Assembly: GCA_963821815.1 (NCBI GenBank)
Contig: CAWGFG010000002.1
Span: forward strand, 558,001-622,000
From: JASGTU01 sp963821815
GTDB lineage: Bacteria; Chloroflexota; Anaerolineae; Caldilineales; Caldilineaceae
Direction: 5' to 3'
DNA: 64,000 nt
Made by a program: the position numbers and the translations under genes. Within the stretch, counting starts at the first letter, position 1. Each line of letters opens with the position of its first letter. This document shows, one piece after another, positions 34,446 through 43,158 of this stretch. The notes under the pieces are model-generated. The model searched no databases and was not told the DNA's origin. It was given only the letters and a program-made list of their open reading frames with translations.

Positions 34446-35198
34446 CTACATCACGGTACGATTGCGGATGTCGTCCATGTATTCGACGGCGGATGAGAAG
34501 GCGTCTTCATGGGGCTCCTCGCTCTCGCTTAGCGCCGAAAGACGTGCCGGACCGACACCGGGAACGTCGATCATGAGCTGGGCTTCGCTCTGCGCAATCT
34601 TCAGCATACTATCAGCAACGGCTGCCCCGGCGATCTCGCGCTGCTTCACCGCACTGTAGCCGAGCAAATTCTTCGTCTCCGTCAACATGCCCAGGATATC
34701 ATGGATAGGCTTTGTGCCGGCGCCGATGATGAAGCCTGTCACGATGACGTCCCATGCGCCCGGCGCACTGTCCAGAAAGTTCGGCACGAGCGGACGCAGG
34801 TAGTCAAAAAGACGCATGCCGGTGAAGTTGGAGATGAGGATACCCAGCACCACGCCGATGACCAGGCTCGTACCACTCTTGAACTGTGTATATTGGGGCG
34901 ACTTGATTTGGGCTGGCAGCCACTGGCGCGTATTGAGCAGGTACCAATCCGCATAGTTCCAAAAGACCTCAATCATCCGTTCTATCGCGAGCGACGAGGC
35001 CATTAGGGGCAACAATATAGGCCACAAGCTGAGCGGGAACGCTGCCTGTTGTTGACTAGTTTCCGATGCCCGTGCCGGTGATGCAATCAAAATGAACAGG
35101 ATCAGCGCCACTACGGCAGCGATCAAATACCAGGGAATACTAAATCCTGAGTCGTAGGGTGTCTCGATGCTGGAATCTGGGCTCTTGTAGTTTTGCAT
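34446..35198 (-). CDS. Membrane protein of unknown function
   Basis: 250 residues with about four hydrophobic segments (for example IPWYLIAAVVALILFILIA, LWPILLPLMASSLAIERMIEVF, LVIGVVLGILISNFTGM and VIVTGFIIGAGTKPIHDIL) and a soluble, partly acidic C-terminus (VPGVGPARLSALSESEEPHED). A GTKPIHD loop may be functional. I do not recognise the family. An almost ideal AGGAGG lies 11 bases before the ATG. It begins 15 bases after pepA ends and is probably co-transcribed with it. Confidence 0.65.
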   Translation of the reverse strand: MQNYKSPDSSIETPYDSGFSIPWYLIAAVVALILFILIASPARASETSQQQAAFPLSLWPILLPLMASSLAIERMIEVFWNYADWYLLNTRQWLPAQIKSPQYTQFKSGTSLVIGVVLGILISNFTGMRLFDYLRPLVPNFLDSAPGAWDVIVTGFIIGAGTKPIHDILGMLTETKNLLGYSAVKQREIAGAAVADSMLKIAQSEAQLMIDVPGVGPARLSALSESEEPHEDAFSSAVEYMDDIRNRTVM

Positions 35199-35213
35199 AG
35201 ATAGTCTATCCTC

Positions 35214-36731
35214 CTAAACAGCTGGCGAATTGTCGCCGCGAGCAAGTTCAACCAGTAATCGGATGCCGTAACCGGTCGCGCCCTTTGGAATAAGCGGATT
35301 GCCGTCGCTGTCCGTCCAGGTCATGTACGCAACATCTAGATGCGCCCACGGGTATCCCTCTGTGAAATGCTCGATAAATTTGGCGCTGGTGGACACGCCG
35401 CCTTTACGACTGCCGGCGTTCTTCACTTCCGCCATCTCACTCTTGATGTCGTCATTGTACTCGTCATACATCGGCATCGGCCAAAGACGCTCACCGCTGC
35501 GTTCAGCCGCACCAAGCAGCGCCTGAGACAGATTGTCATCGTTGGCGAACAGGCCCGCTGCTTGCGATCCCAGCGCAATACCGATGGAACCCGTCAGGGT
35601 CGCTAAGTCCACGACCGCTGCGGGGTCATATCTCGCCACGTAGCCCAGCGCATCGGCTAGCACCAGGCGACCTTCGGCGTCGGTACTGATGACTTCTGCG
35701 GTCTTTCCTGTGATACCTGTCAGTATGTCAGCGGGGCGGTAGGCGTTTCCGTCCGGCATGTTTTCAACGCACATGGCAACGCCGATCACATGGCGCTCGA
35801 TACCTAGGCGTGCAATGGCTTCCATAGCGCCGACGACCGCCGCTGCGCCGGACATATCCTCTTTCATGGTCCACATGTCGGCAGACGGTTTGATGCTGAT
35901 ACCGCCTGTATCGAACGTGATCCCTTTGCCAACTAGCACTAGAGGCGCTTCGGACTGAACAGCCGCCGGCGCATGCTTAAGGATGATCATGCGTGCTTCT
36001 TTTGAACTGCCGCGGCTGACGGCAAGCGCCAGTCCCATGCCCAGAGCTTCCATGTCACGCTCAGTCAGCGCTGAATAGACAAGACCGGTCTCCTCCGCCA
36101 TCAGTTCGGCGCGCTCGGCAAAACTCTCCGGGAAGAGTACGTTCGGCGGTTCGCTGGCCAAATTGCGGGCGCTGTAGACGCCCTGCGCCACGGTATAGCC
36201 CGCTTCTGCACCGGCTCGAACAGCATCGACGCTGGTCTCGTCGAATTCGACTATGCGCATCGACTGCAGAGAGGATACGTTCGGCTCGCGCTTGTACTGC
36301 GGGGGATGATAGAGCGCCAGGAGTGTGCCTTCCACAACAGCCTGCGCTGCTGTATTTGTGGGCAGTCCGGCGGCTCCTGCACCGTGAATGATCGTGCTGA
36401 AACGCTTCACTCCTGCCAGCTTCTGCAATGCTCTGGCGGCTGTAGCCGCTGCTACGCGCGCACCGTGAATGTCGAAACTATCAGCAGGACCTAGTCCGAC
36501 GATGAGCACACGCGGCGATGGGATGCGCCCGTTGCTGTAGAGGAGGGCAGTGGAGTCCTTTGCTCCGGTGAAATCGCCCGACTGTATGAGCCTTTGAATT
36601 GCCCCATCCAGTGCAAGGTCGACAATGCCGGTGGCGCCGATGGGATCCTGCACATCTTCAAACAGATCCACCACGATGCAGTCACCGGCGTCGTGGGCAA
36701 TATCTCCTTGTACTACCTGCATATCGAGCAT
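35214..36731 (-). CDS. pepA: Leucyl aminopeptidase (M17)
   Basis: Dinuclear-zinc M17 aminopeptidase releasing N-terminal residues from peptides, usually a cytoplasmic hexamer. The N-terminal macro-like domain covers about residues 1-170. The catalytic domain has the ligand/catalytic segment GKGITFDTGGISIKPS, KEDMSGAAA and STDAEGRLVLADAL, the last a small variant of the usual NTDAEGRL signature. The late FIEHFTEGYPWAHLDVA is typical. Length of 505 is normal. The membrane protein downstream lies 15 bases away. A DNA-binding role known for E. coli PepA is not implied. Confidence 0.93.
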   Translation of the reverse strand: MLDMQVVQGDIAHDAGDCIVVDLFEDVQDPIGATGIVDLALDGAIQRLIQSGDFTGAKDSTALLYSNGRIPSPRVLIVGLGPADSFDIHGARVAAATAARALQKLAGVKRFSTIIHGAGAAGLPTNTAAQAVVEGTLLALYHPPQYKREPNVSSLQSMRIVEFDETSVDAVRAGAEAGYTVAQGVYSARNLASEPPNVLFPESFAERAELMAEETGLVYSALTERDMEALGMGLALAVSRGSSKEARMIILKHAPAAVQSEAPLVLVGKGITFDTGGISIKPSADMWTMKEDMSGAAAVVGAMEAIARLGIERHVIGVAMCVENMPDGNAYRPADILTGITGKTAEVISTDAEGRLVLADALGYVARYDPAAVVDLATLTGSIGIALGSQAAGLFANDDNLSQALLGAAERSGERLWPMPMYDEYNDDIKSEMAEVKNAGSRKGGVSTSAKFIEHFTEGYPWAHLDVAYMTWTDSDGNPLIPKGATGYGIRLLVELARGDNSPAV

Positions 36732-36904
36732 ATGGAACCCTATTGCGCTGTAGAGTTGTTAGTGAAAATTATACGGTTATCGTAGCCAACAATAGAGCAT
36801 TATAGCGGATAGCCAGTGCAGAAGCGAAGATGATGGAAGGCGGATATTTGTCATCGGATGCCCCAGTGGGACTGGCGCACCTGTTCTTGTCGCCTCCTTC
36901 GACG

Positions 36905-38324
36905 CTACTCGCGGCTAGCCAGTGTATTGGCGAGTTCGACCAGTGCATCCTCGTTGCCGACGTTGCCTGGAAATACAATGTAAGCCAGACCTGGACGCAA
37001 GCTGTCCTCGCCTGCCTTCCAGACAGGTACGCCAGGTTGAATCTGCCCAATGACCGTCGCGGCTCTTGATCTCCAGCGCATCCGTTGCGATGTCGCTGGA
37101 GGTGATACCGCCTTTGGCTACCAGATAGCGAGGACGTACGGTGAGGCCGCGCACGATGGCAACCAGGCTCTCCGATACGCGCTTGCCGATTTGCAGGTTG
37201 TCCGTCTCGTCGCGTCCGGTCACCAGTTTACGACTGGTAACGAGCGCCACATCTCTGTTATCAGCCAATGACGCGTCTATCGTAGCTATGGCTGTTTGGA
37301 TCGCCTCGTGGCGAGCATCTTCTGTCAATAGATCTGAAACATTGAGTTCGTACGGCACGACATCTGTCTTTGCCAACAGTGTATCCACCTGAGCCGTGGT
37401 TTTCGGCACATGCGAGCCCACGACGAAGAGCGCTCCGCCCTTATCGGGGAAATTGAGCTCATCCGAAGTCAGCAGCGGACGCGGCTGCACGCCGGCGCGC
37501 ACCTTGACAAAGGAGGCCGCGGTGCGATAGAGGAAACGTTTCCCGCTCGCCTCCGCCAGCAGAAGGCCGCACACGAATACCTCCATATCGCGCATGGATG
37601 CCGCATTCACGACGCAGACTCGACCATTGACTAGGTCCTTCAGCGCCGAAGCAACAGCCTCGGGACCGCCTATGCGAATGAGGTCGATGCTGATGGAAGC
37701 CACATCTCCGGCTTTTATCGTGCCGCATGTTTTCTCTTCCACCCATTCGCGTAGATTTGATGCGTTGTAGCCGAATACAGAATCTCGGGCAAAAGGCGTC
37801 TCTGCGGCAGGCGTGAGCGTATCGCCTTCCGCCACGTAGTGGACGTCATCTATGGTGTAGCGACCGCCCTCCAAGAAGAACGGAATGATGAGCGTGGCGT
37901 CAAACTGTTGGTTCAGCGCGTCTGCCAGCGCGTTCACTTCTCCGGGATAGTGACCGCGCAAAGTGGAGTCGCTCCGGCTCACCACGGCGATATCGCGGCC
38001 GGACCGCTTTGATGCTTGACGCAGATTTGCGCCAATCTCAGCATTCAGCGCCTGCGCCTCCACCAGCGGCAGGCTGCGCGAATTGGTCAATACGAAGAAG
38101 GCTGGCTCTCGCTTCTGGAGCTCGTGCTGCAGCACATCTACAGACCAGTTGGTGACCACCGTGACATCGTGCACCGTCTGCGTCCCCGTTGGATCGTCAT
38201 CCAGAACGACGAGGGTGCGGTCGCTGATGATTAGCTGCTGCAAGATGTCGGGAACCAGAGACTTCTCCCATTCCTTGGGCAACAGACTGTCAAGTTGTGA
38301 AACGTGCGTGAGTTGCGGTCGCAT
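36905..38324 (-). pseudogene. Four-carbon acid sugar kinase (DUF1537), frame disrupted near the C-terminus
   Basis: ATP-dependent kinase of four-carbon acid sugars (threonate/erythronate type). N-terminal substrate domain signatures are LDDDPTGTQTVHDV and SRSDSTLRGHYPGE. The C-terminal nucleotide domain has GGALFVVGSHVPKT and RYLVAKGGITSSDIATDAL. After ALEIKSR the open frame becomes non-homologous. The family tail resumes in another minus frame (ATVIGQIQPGVPVW, then LAYIVFPGNVGNEDALVEL) and stops at 36905. The junction is at 37058-37061 within CGCG, consistent with a two-base loss from a CGCGCG tract. The lost segment contains the last ATP-site strands, so the open-frame product is probably inactive. 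An assembly indel is the alternative. Confidence 0.85.
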
Positions 38325-38423
38325 TGTCTACTGCGCTTTCTATTTGTGTCGCCCTATTGTCTCGCCCTAGAAACCGCGCGGCCACAGATTGTCTCTGATG
38401 ATGTGGTTACAGAGCGAAACCGA

Positions 38424-39713
38424 CTAGTTTGGCCATTTTACGACGGGTAATCCAGTTTCCGCTTCGATGGTCAGCAGCCGGTTATATTTGGCTAAGCGAT
38501 CCGATTGTGTAATAGAGCCAACTTTGATCTGATCGCCGTGCCAGCCAACCGACAGATCGCCCAGCCAGTTGTCCTCAGTCTCACCGCTGCGTGCACTGAT
38601 GGTGACGGCCCAACCGGCTGACCGCGCCAGCCGATAGGCGTCTGCCGCTTGCGAAAGGGTTCCGATCTGGTTGACCTTGAGCAGCAGCGCATCGGCAGCC
38701 TTGGCGTCGATGGCACGCTGTATGCGCTCCGCATTCGTACACAGTAAGTCATCCCCTAGAACCAGCGCTCTGCCGTTTACACCGGCAAATAGACTGGGCC
38801 AGAAATCCCAGTCATCCTCTGCCAGACCGTCCTCCACGCTGATGATCGGATACCGGTCCAACCATCCCTGCACAATATCGATCATCTCCGCACTATCGAA
38901 GGAAGTGTTCTCCAAATAGTAGCGCCCGTCGCGGTAGAAATGGCTGGAAGCCACATCAATGGCCAACGCCACATCCACGCCTGGTTCATAGCCGGCAGCC
39001 GCGATGGCGTCGACTGCATCCTGCAGCATAGCGTCTGCGCCTGCGAACGGCGGCGCCAACCCGCCTTCGTCGGCTGTGAGAACGCGCATGCCATACTTGT
39101 CAAGGCAGATGTCGGACGCCGCATGGAAGACGGCGCAGGTCATGTCCAGCGCCTCAGCGATTGTCTTGGCTGAGGACGCCACAACCAGCACGTCCTGGAT
39201 GGGAATCTGCGCGCCCGCATGCTTGCCACCGCTAAAGAGGTTGATTGTAGGTCTCGGCAAGGTCTGCAACGCTGCCGGTTCTAGGCGCGCCTCGCCGGCT
39301 AGGAGATCGGCAAAATGCTGGTAGAGCGGAATACCCTGGGATGCGGCTGTTGCACGTGCAAAGGCCAGTGACACAGCCAGGATGGCGTTGGCTCCCAAGC
39401 GCCTCTTCTGCACCGTACCGTCCAACTCGCAGAGAAAATTGTCCAGTGCAGCCTGTGTATCAAATGCATGGCCGCGGACCGAGTCAAGGATTTCTCCGTT
39501 GATGTTGGCGACCGCCTGCAGGCATCCGAGACCCCTGTGCCGTTTGGGATCACCGTCGCGAAGCTCGTGTGCTTCCGCGCTTCCGGTCGATGCGCCTGAG
39601 GGTACGCTGACAGTCTCCGTGCTTCCGTCATTCAGCGTACAGGTTACTTGAACGGTGGGTCGTCCTCGGCTGTCTAGGATTTCTACAGCACGTAAGCTGG
39701 TAATAGTCGGCAT
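38424..39713 (-). CDS. Enolase-superfamily protein, divergent enolase paralogue
   Basis: Full-length enolase fold (429 residues) opening with ITSLRAVEILDSRGRPTVQV. Metal ligands are visible: Asp in AIDVASS, Glu in SVEDGL and Asp in GDDLL. The catalytic Lys in LLKVNQIGT and the Ser in SGASTG are kept, and ADEGGLAP is present. Other active-site residues deviate. The usual NGG-HADN-VDxQEFM becomes FSGGKHAGAQIPIQDVLVV (Glu to Asp), and SHRSGETED becomes SARSGETED (His to Ala). It may have weak or altered activity or use a non-glycolytic substrate. The adjacent DUF1537 kinase supports acid-sugar metabolism. A canonical eno elsewhere in the genome would settle it. Confidence 0.75.
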   Translation of the reverse strand: MPTITSLRAVEILDSRGRPTVQVTCTLNDGSTETVSVPSGASTGSAEAHELRDGDPKRHRGLGCLQAVANINGEILDSVRGHAFDTQAALDNFLCELDGTVQKRRLGANAILAVSLAFARATAASQGIPLYQHFADLLAGEARLEPAALQTLPRPTINLFSGGKHAGAQIPIQDVLVVASSAKTIAEALDMTCAVFHAASDICLDKYGMRVLTADEGGLAPPFAGADAMLQDAVDAIAAAGYEPGVDVALAIDVASSHFYRDGRYYLENTSFDSAEMIDIVQGWLDRYPIISVEDGLAEDDWDFWPSLFAGVNGRALVLGDDLLCTNAERIQRAIDAKAADALLLKVNQIGTLSQAADAYRLARSAGWAVTISARSGETEDNWLGDLSVGWHGDQIKVGSITQSDRLAKYNRLLTIEAETGLPVVKWPN

Positions 39714-39894
39714 TGTAGTATTGTGATGTCCTTAATTGTGTCTAGTTGATATAGTTCGTGCGCTGCACAGAGTCATCCGATCGCAAGACTACATGGGTGA
39801 ACACCAGGTTGGCCATGTCAGGACTGGGCACGTGGCGAGGAGATTGACGCCTGTATTTTGTGATGACAAATTTGGCTACGTATCATCGCTAAAT

Positions 39895-40857
39895 TCACGA
39901 CGGCAACGGTTCTCCCGGCTGGATAAACAGTCCCTTGGGTGTGGTATCTGGCACAAGCACACGCAATGCAGAAGGTACGATTTGGCATGAGAAGGGCGTC
40001 GTCGATGCAGGTTCGCCGTCGAGATGATACTGAATGGGAGGATGAGCATCGACCGACACGTTGCGCCCCCGAACCGCCTCAACTTCAGGGTTATCCCCAT
40101 GCATATCGAACGTGACATCGATGGCGTAAATGGGCAGTTTGGACCAGTCTTTGCCTTTAAACAGCCACACTTCAAAAAGTCCGTCGTCAAAAACACCGTG
40201 GCGGTTTAGGTTGAACTCGCCGCCGATAAACGTGCGGCAGTTGCTCACATTGATGAGAACGTACTCGCCTTCAAACAGCTTGCCGTCCACGGTTACGCTT
40301 GACCGGCTGGCCCTATAGCTGAAGAAGGAGCCGAGCGCATCCTTGAGATAGCCGAGCTTGCCCCAGCGCTTGGACTGCTTCGACCGCGGCTCGATTTGGT
40401 TCACGATGAAGCCATCAAAACCCGCACTCGCCCACAGCAGCCAATAACGCCCCGTGGTGCACTTGCCAACGTCCATTCGCTGTATGCGTCCCTTGGCCAG
40501 CGAATTGTAGGCGGGCTGCAGCCAGTTGGTCGCCAATGGGCTGGGCAGTGCCATACCAAGTTCGCGCGCGAAGACGTTCGCCGTGCCTGTAGGCAAGGGG
40601 ACCAGCGTCGTCTGGGAACCTACGAGCGAATTGGCCACCTCGTTGAGCGTGCCGTCGCCGCCGGCAGCGAATACAAAGTCGACGTCTTGTTGCACAGCAT
40701 GCGCGGCCAACTCTTCCGCGTGTCCGGGATGTTCGGTCTCGACCGCATTCACCTGCCAACCGCGGTCCTCCCAGTAGTCGACAAACCGGCGCACGGGGCC
40801 AGACCAATCTTTCGTGCCGGAATTGGGGTTGTAGATGAGCTGTGCAGTTGTCGCCAT
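39895..40857 (-). CDS. Diacylglycerol/lipid kinase family protein, second copy
   Basis: Lipid kinase of the DAGK catalytic family, unlike the copy at the window start in detail. The opening LIYNPNSGTKDW leads to the AAGGDGTLNEVANSL signature. PTGTANVFARELG follows, and the C-terminal domain ends with HLDGEPAST. This NVFA type is closer to YegS/BmrU proteins that act on bactoprenol or ceramide-like lipids; substrate unknown. I prefer ATG at 40857 (MATTAQ) with GGA upstream over 40872. Confidence 0.85.
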   Translation of the reverse strand: MATTAQLIYNPNSGTKDWSGPVRRFVDYWEDRGWQVNAVETEHPGHAEELAAHAVQQDVDFVFAAGGDGTLNEVANSLVGSQTTLVPLPTGTANVFARELGMALPSPLATNWLQPAYNSLAKGRIQRMDVGKCTTGRYWLLWASAGFDGFIVNQIEPRSKQSKRWGKLGYLKDALGSFFSYRASRSSVTVDGKLFEGEYVLINVSNCRTFIGGEFNLNRHGVFDDGLFEVWLFKGKDWSKLPIYAIDVTFDMHGDNPEVEAVRGRNVSVDAHPPIQYHLDGEPASTTPFSCQIVPSALRVLVPDTTPKGLFIQPGEPLPS

Positions 40858-40981
40858 AGCGTCCATTCTCACATAGTCAAGGCGCTCAGTCTAGCATTGC
40901 GACTATCAGTTGCCAAGCAGCTACCGCATTGCGATCCGTCGATAGCAGGACGATTCAGACAGACCTGTAAACAAGGATAGA

Positions 40982-42250
40982 TCAGTACGACGTGAAGATA
41001 TACGACTCCCGTTTTGGGAAGAGTGTTTCAACCAACGGCTTAAGCTCATTCTTGACCGTAAAGTCCGGATAAGCATCATGCGTATCCTGCACGCTGCGGT
41101 AGCCAAGGACGAGCGGCATAAAAGCGTCCGGCGGCATTTTGACGCTGACACTGCCGGCTGGCTTGCTAGGCTCCACTGACGCAACCCGTCCCAGTTCAAA
41201 TTGGATGGTGATGGCGTCCGTGTAGAAACTGATTTCCAATGGAGTCGACCAGCTGCTGAACGGCGTGGATTGCAGTCTGCGTTCCAGCGCAGGGCGGATG
41301 GCGCGTAACAGCCGCATCTTGTCCGGCACGTGTATCTGCCAGGCGTAGGCGCCCATGGAACGACCGCCCAGCGCGAGACTAAGGCGAACGAGGTAATTGG
41401 AGCATGGCAGAGCGAGGCGTATGCCAGGTTTTTTGCGTTCGGTAGCTAGCGTTTTGGCCTGCATGAGCATTGCCATGGCAGTTTGATGGTTGCGCGCCTG
41501 TGCCTCGTCGATGACCAGTTCTTCGCCGAAATGGTGGTGTGGGATCCGCATGTAGCCTAGTGCAGCGCCATCGTTGCTCTCGCAGATCCACGTATCGTGA
41601 ACCATGTCGTCGGCATCGTTGTCTGAAGACAAGAGGTAGCGCCAGATGTCCTTGTCGCGGATTGTTGAAATGTTGAGGCTCTGAACGCTTTCCGCATACA
41701 AGTTCATTAGTGCGTTGATATCGCTAGCAGAAGCGCGACGGATGGCCAGGTCACCCTGGTCGGCCTCTATAATATTACGCAATTCCAACAGGTATCCGCC
41801 ATCCAAGGGCAAGGCGTAGTCATAGCCAAACTGCCGATAGTAGTGGGGGATGCCTTGGATATGCGACAAGACATAGCCCTGCGTATTCAGCCTGTCCATA
41901 AAGTAGACCATCTGCTCTCGTATTAGCCCTCTGCGTCGATACGCTTCGTCCGTCGCCACGACGCCCAACTCGCCGACGTCCAGCAGCGCACCGTCCATGT
42001 TCCATTTCCAGGGGATGAGGCAGAGTGCCGAGATGACTTCTCCGCGGGCGGTTTCTACGAGCACCTGGTCATCAGGTGTCATGTGTGGGCGATTGTACAA
42101 GAGATTGCGCACAAATGGACCAACGCCGGGCCCGTGATTGCCGGCGTGAAATTCGGCAAGTCGCTCAATGTCTTCCACACTGGCTAGAGTGCGAAGGACG
42201 AGGCCGTCATCCAGCTCTCGACGATATACGTTCACATGTTCTAAATTCAT
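40982..42250 (-). CDS. GNAT acetyltransferase (Eis-like, two GNAT folds plus SCP2-like tail)
   Basis: 422 residues in the Eis layout. The N-terminal GNAT has GELGVVATDEAYRRRGLIREQM (the acetyl-CoA loop RRRGL) and HIQGIPHYYRQFGY. A second GNAT-like part lies at about 160-300 (GYMRIPHHHFGEELVIDEAQ). A C-terminal domain resembles SCP2 (ITIQFELGRVASVEPSKPAGSV). Eis proteins acetylate amines of drugs or peptides; a specific substrate cannot be read. Its ATG overlaps the upstream methyltransferase stop (ATGA), so the two are translationally coupled. Confidence 0.78.
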   Translation of the reverse strand: MNLEHVNVYRRELDDGLVLRTLASVEDIERLAEFHAGNHGPGVGPFVRNLLYNRPHMTPDDQVLVETARGEVISALCLIPWKWNMDGALLDVGELGVVATDEAYRRRGLIREQMVYFMDRLNTQGYVLSHIQGIPHYYRQFGYDYALPLDGGYLLELRNIIEADQGDLAIRRASASDINALMNLYAESVQSLNISTIRDKDIWRYLLSSDNDADDMVHDTWICESNDGAALGYMRIPHHHFGEELVIDEAQARNHQTAMAMLMQAKTLATERKKPGIRLALPCSNYLVRLSLALGGRSMGAYAWQIHVPDKMRLLRAIRPALERRLQSTPFSSWSTPLEISFYTDAITIQFELGRVASVEPSKPAGSVSVKMPPDAFMPLVLGYRSVQDTHDAYPDFTVKNELKPLVETLFPKRESYIFTSY

Positions 42251-43068
42251 AGACCGTCCTCAGCTCTAGCTGCAATGTATTGGTATCGGACATGGACATT
42301 GTCAGATATCGTACGTAAGGCGCCCAGTGCTTCTCCGTACCGATTATCGTAGAGGAACTCGTTTCCTTCCGCCACAAATTCATCGTGCAGATCGTCGAGC
42401 ACCTCTCGCTTCCTCTCCGCATGTGCATAATCTTCGTGCGTTAGGTCACGCACAGCATACTCAAGCCCCTGTGTGTGCAATTCAAGCGCAAGCGGCGTAC
42501 TATCCGCTGTCAGCTGATGCCGGTCAAAGCCGTCATAGGGAGGCGGTCCATCCGCACGGAGGGTGTACAGGATGCCCATTCTGCCGCCAGGAGCGAGCAA
42601 GCGTTTCATTTCCGACACGATCTGCGGAAGCGGGTGAAAGTAGACGGCGTCGATGTTGATAAGCACGTCAGCGCAGCCTGTGCCGAGGCATGAGCGTCCG
42701 ATATCGGATACAACGAAATGTAACTGTGGGGTACCATACTGTGCCTGCGCGGATTGCACGGCTCGTTGGATGAAGTCGACACCGACGCCGCATGCATTCG
42801 TCTGCGACGCCACGTATGAAGTAATGCCGCCCGAGCCGCATCCAAAATCGACGACTCGTTCGTCGCCCGCAATCAACAGCGCATCGCGCACGTGTCGTAG
42901 CTGTTCCACGTCCGCAAACCCATGCTGACCCAGGTTTTGCCCGAATACGCGTTCACAGAAGGTAGCATATGCGTTGCTTCCCTCGAGCGCGGTGTAGTAT
43001 CGTTCATACCAATCTTGCATGAGCTCCAACAGATTCGGCCTCCAGCCAGGTGGGCGATACGGGTGCAT
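42247..43068 (-). CDS. Class I SAM-dependent methyltransferase
   Basis: Rossmann-fold methyltransferase with motif I VVDFGCGSGGITSYVA, motif II VDFIQRAVQSAQ, motif IV CADVLINIDAVYFHP and post-motif LAPGGRMGILYTL. Substrate unknown. It is coupled by ATGA to the Eis-like acetyltransferase, so both may act on one small molecule. I start it at ATG 43068 (MHPYRPPG), because the longer reading to 43137 crosses the MFS gene's terminator. Confidence 0.8.
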   Translation of the reverse strand: MHPYRPPGWRPNLLELMQDWYERYYTALEGSNAYATFCERVFGQNLGQHGFADVEQLRHVRDALLIAGDERVVDFGCGSGGITSYVASQTNACGVGVDFIQRAVQSAQAQYGTPQLHFVVSDIGRSCLGTGCADVLINIDAVYFHPLPQIVSEMKRLLAPGGRMGILYTLRADGPPPYDGFDRHQLTADSTPLALELHTQGLEYAVRDLTHEDYAHAERKREVLDDLHDEFVAEGNEFLYDNRYGEALGALRTISDNVHVRYQYIAARAEDGL

Positions 43069-43078
43069 ACTTGATGAA

Positions 43079-43111
43079 TGAAGAAAGGGACAACCGCACG
43101 GGCTGTCCCTT
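43079..43111 (-). terminator. Terminator after the MFS transporter
   Basis: On the minus strand AAGGGACA and TGTCCCTT arms (43111-43104, 43092-43085) enclose an 11-base loop, then the T-rich CTTTCTTC follows. Confidence 0.65.
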
Positions 43112-43158
43112 CGATTTGTTGCGATCGATGGCTGCACTATCGGCCATGCAGGATGAGT

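Noticed and set aside
43069..43137. Longer methyltransferase start
   Set aside because: The extension is Cys-rich, non-conserved and crosses the terminator of the MFS gene.
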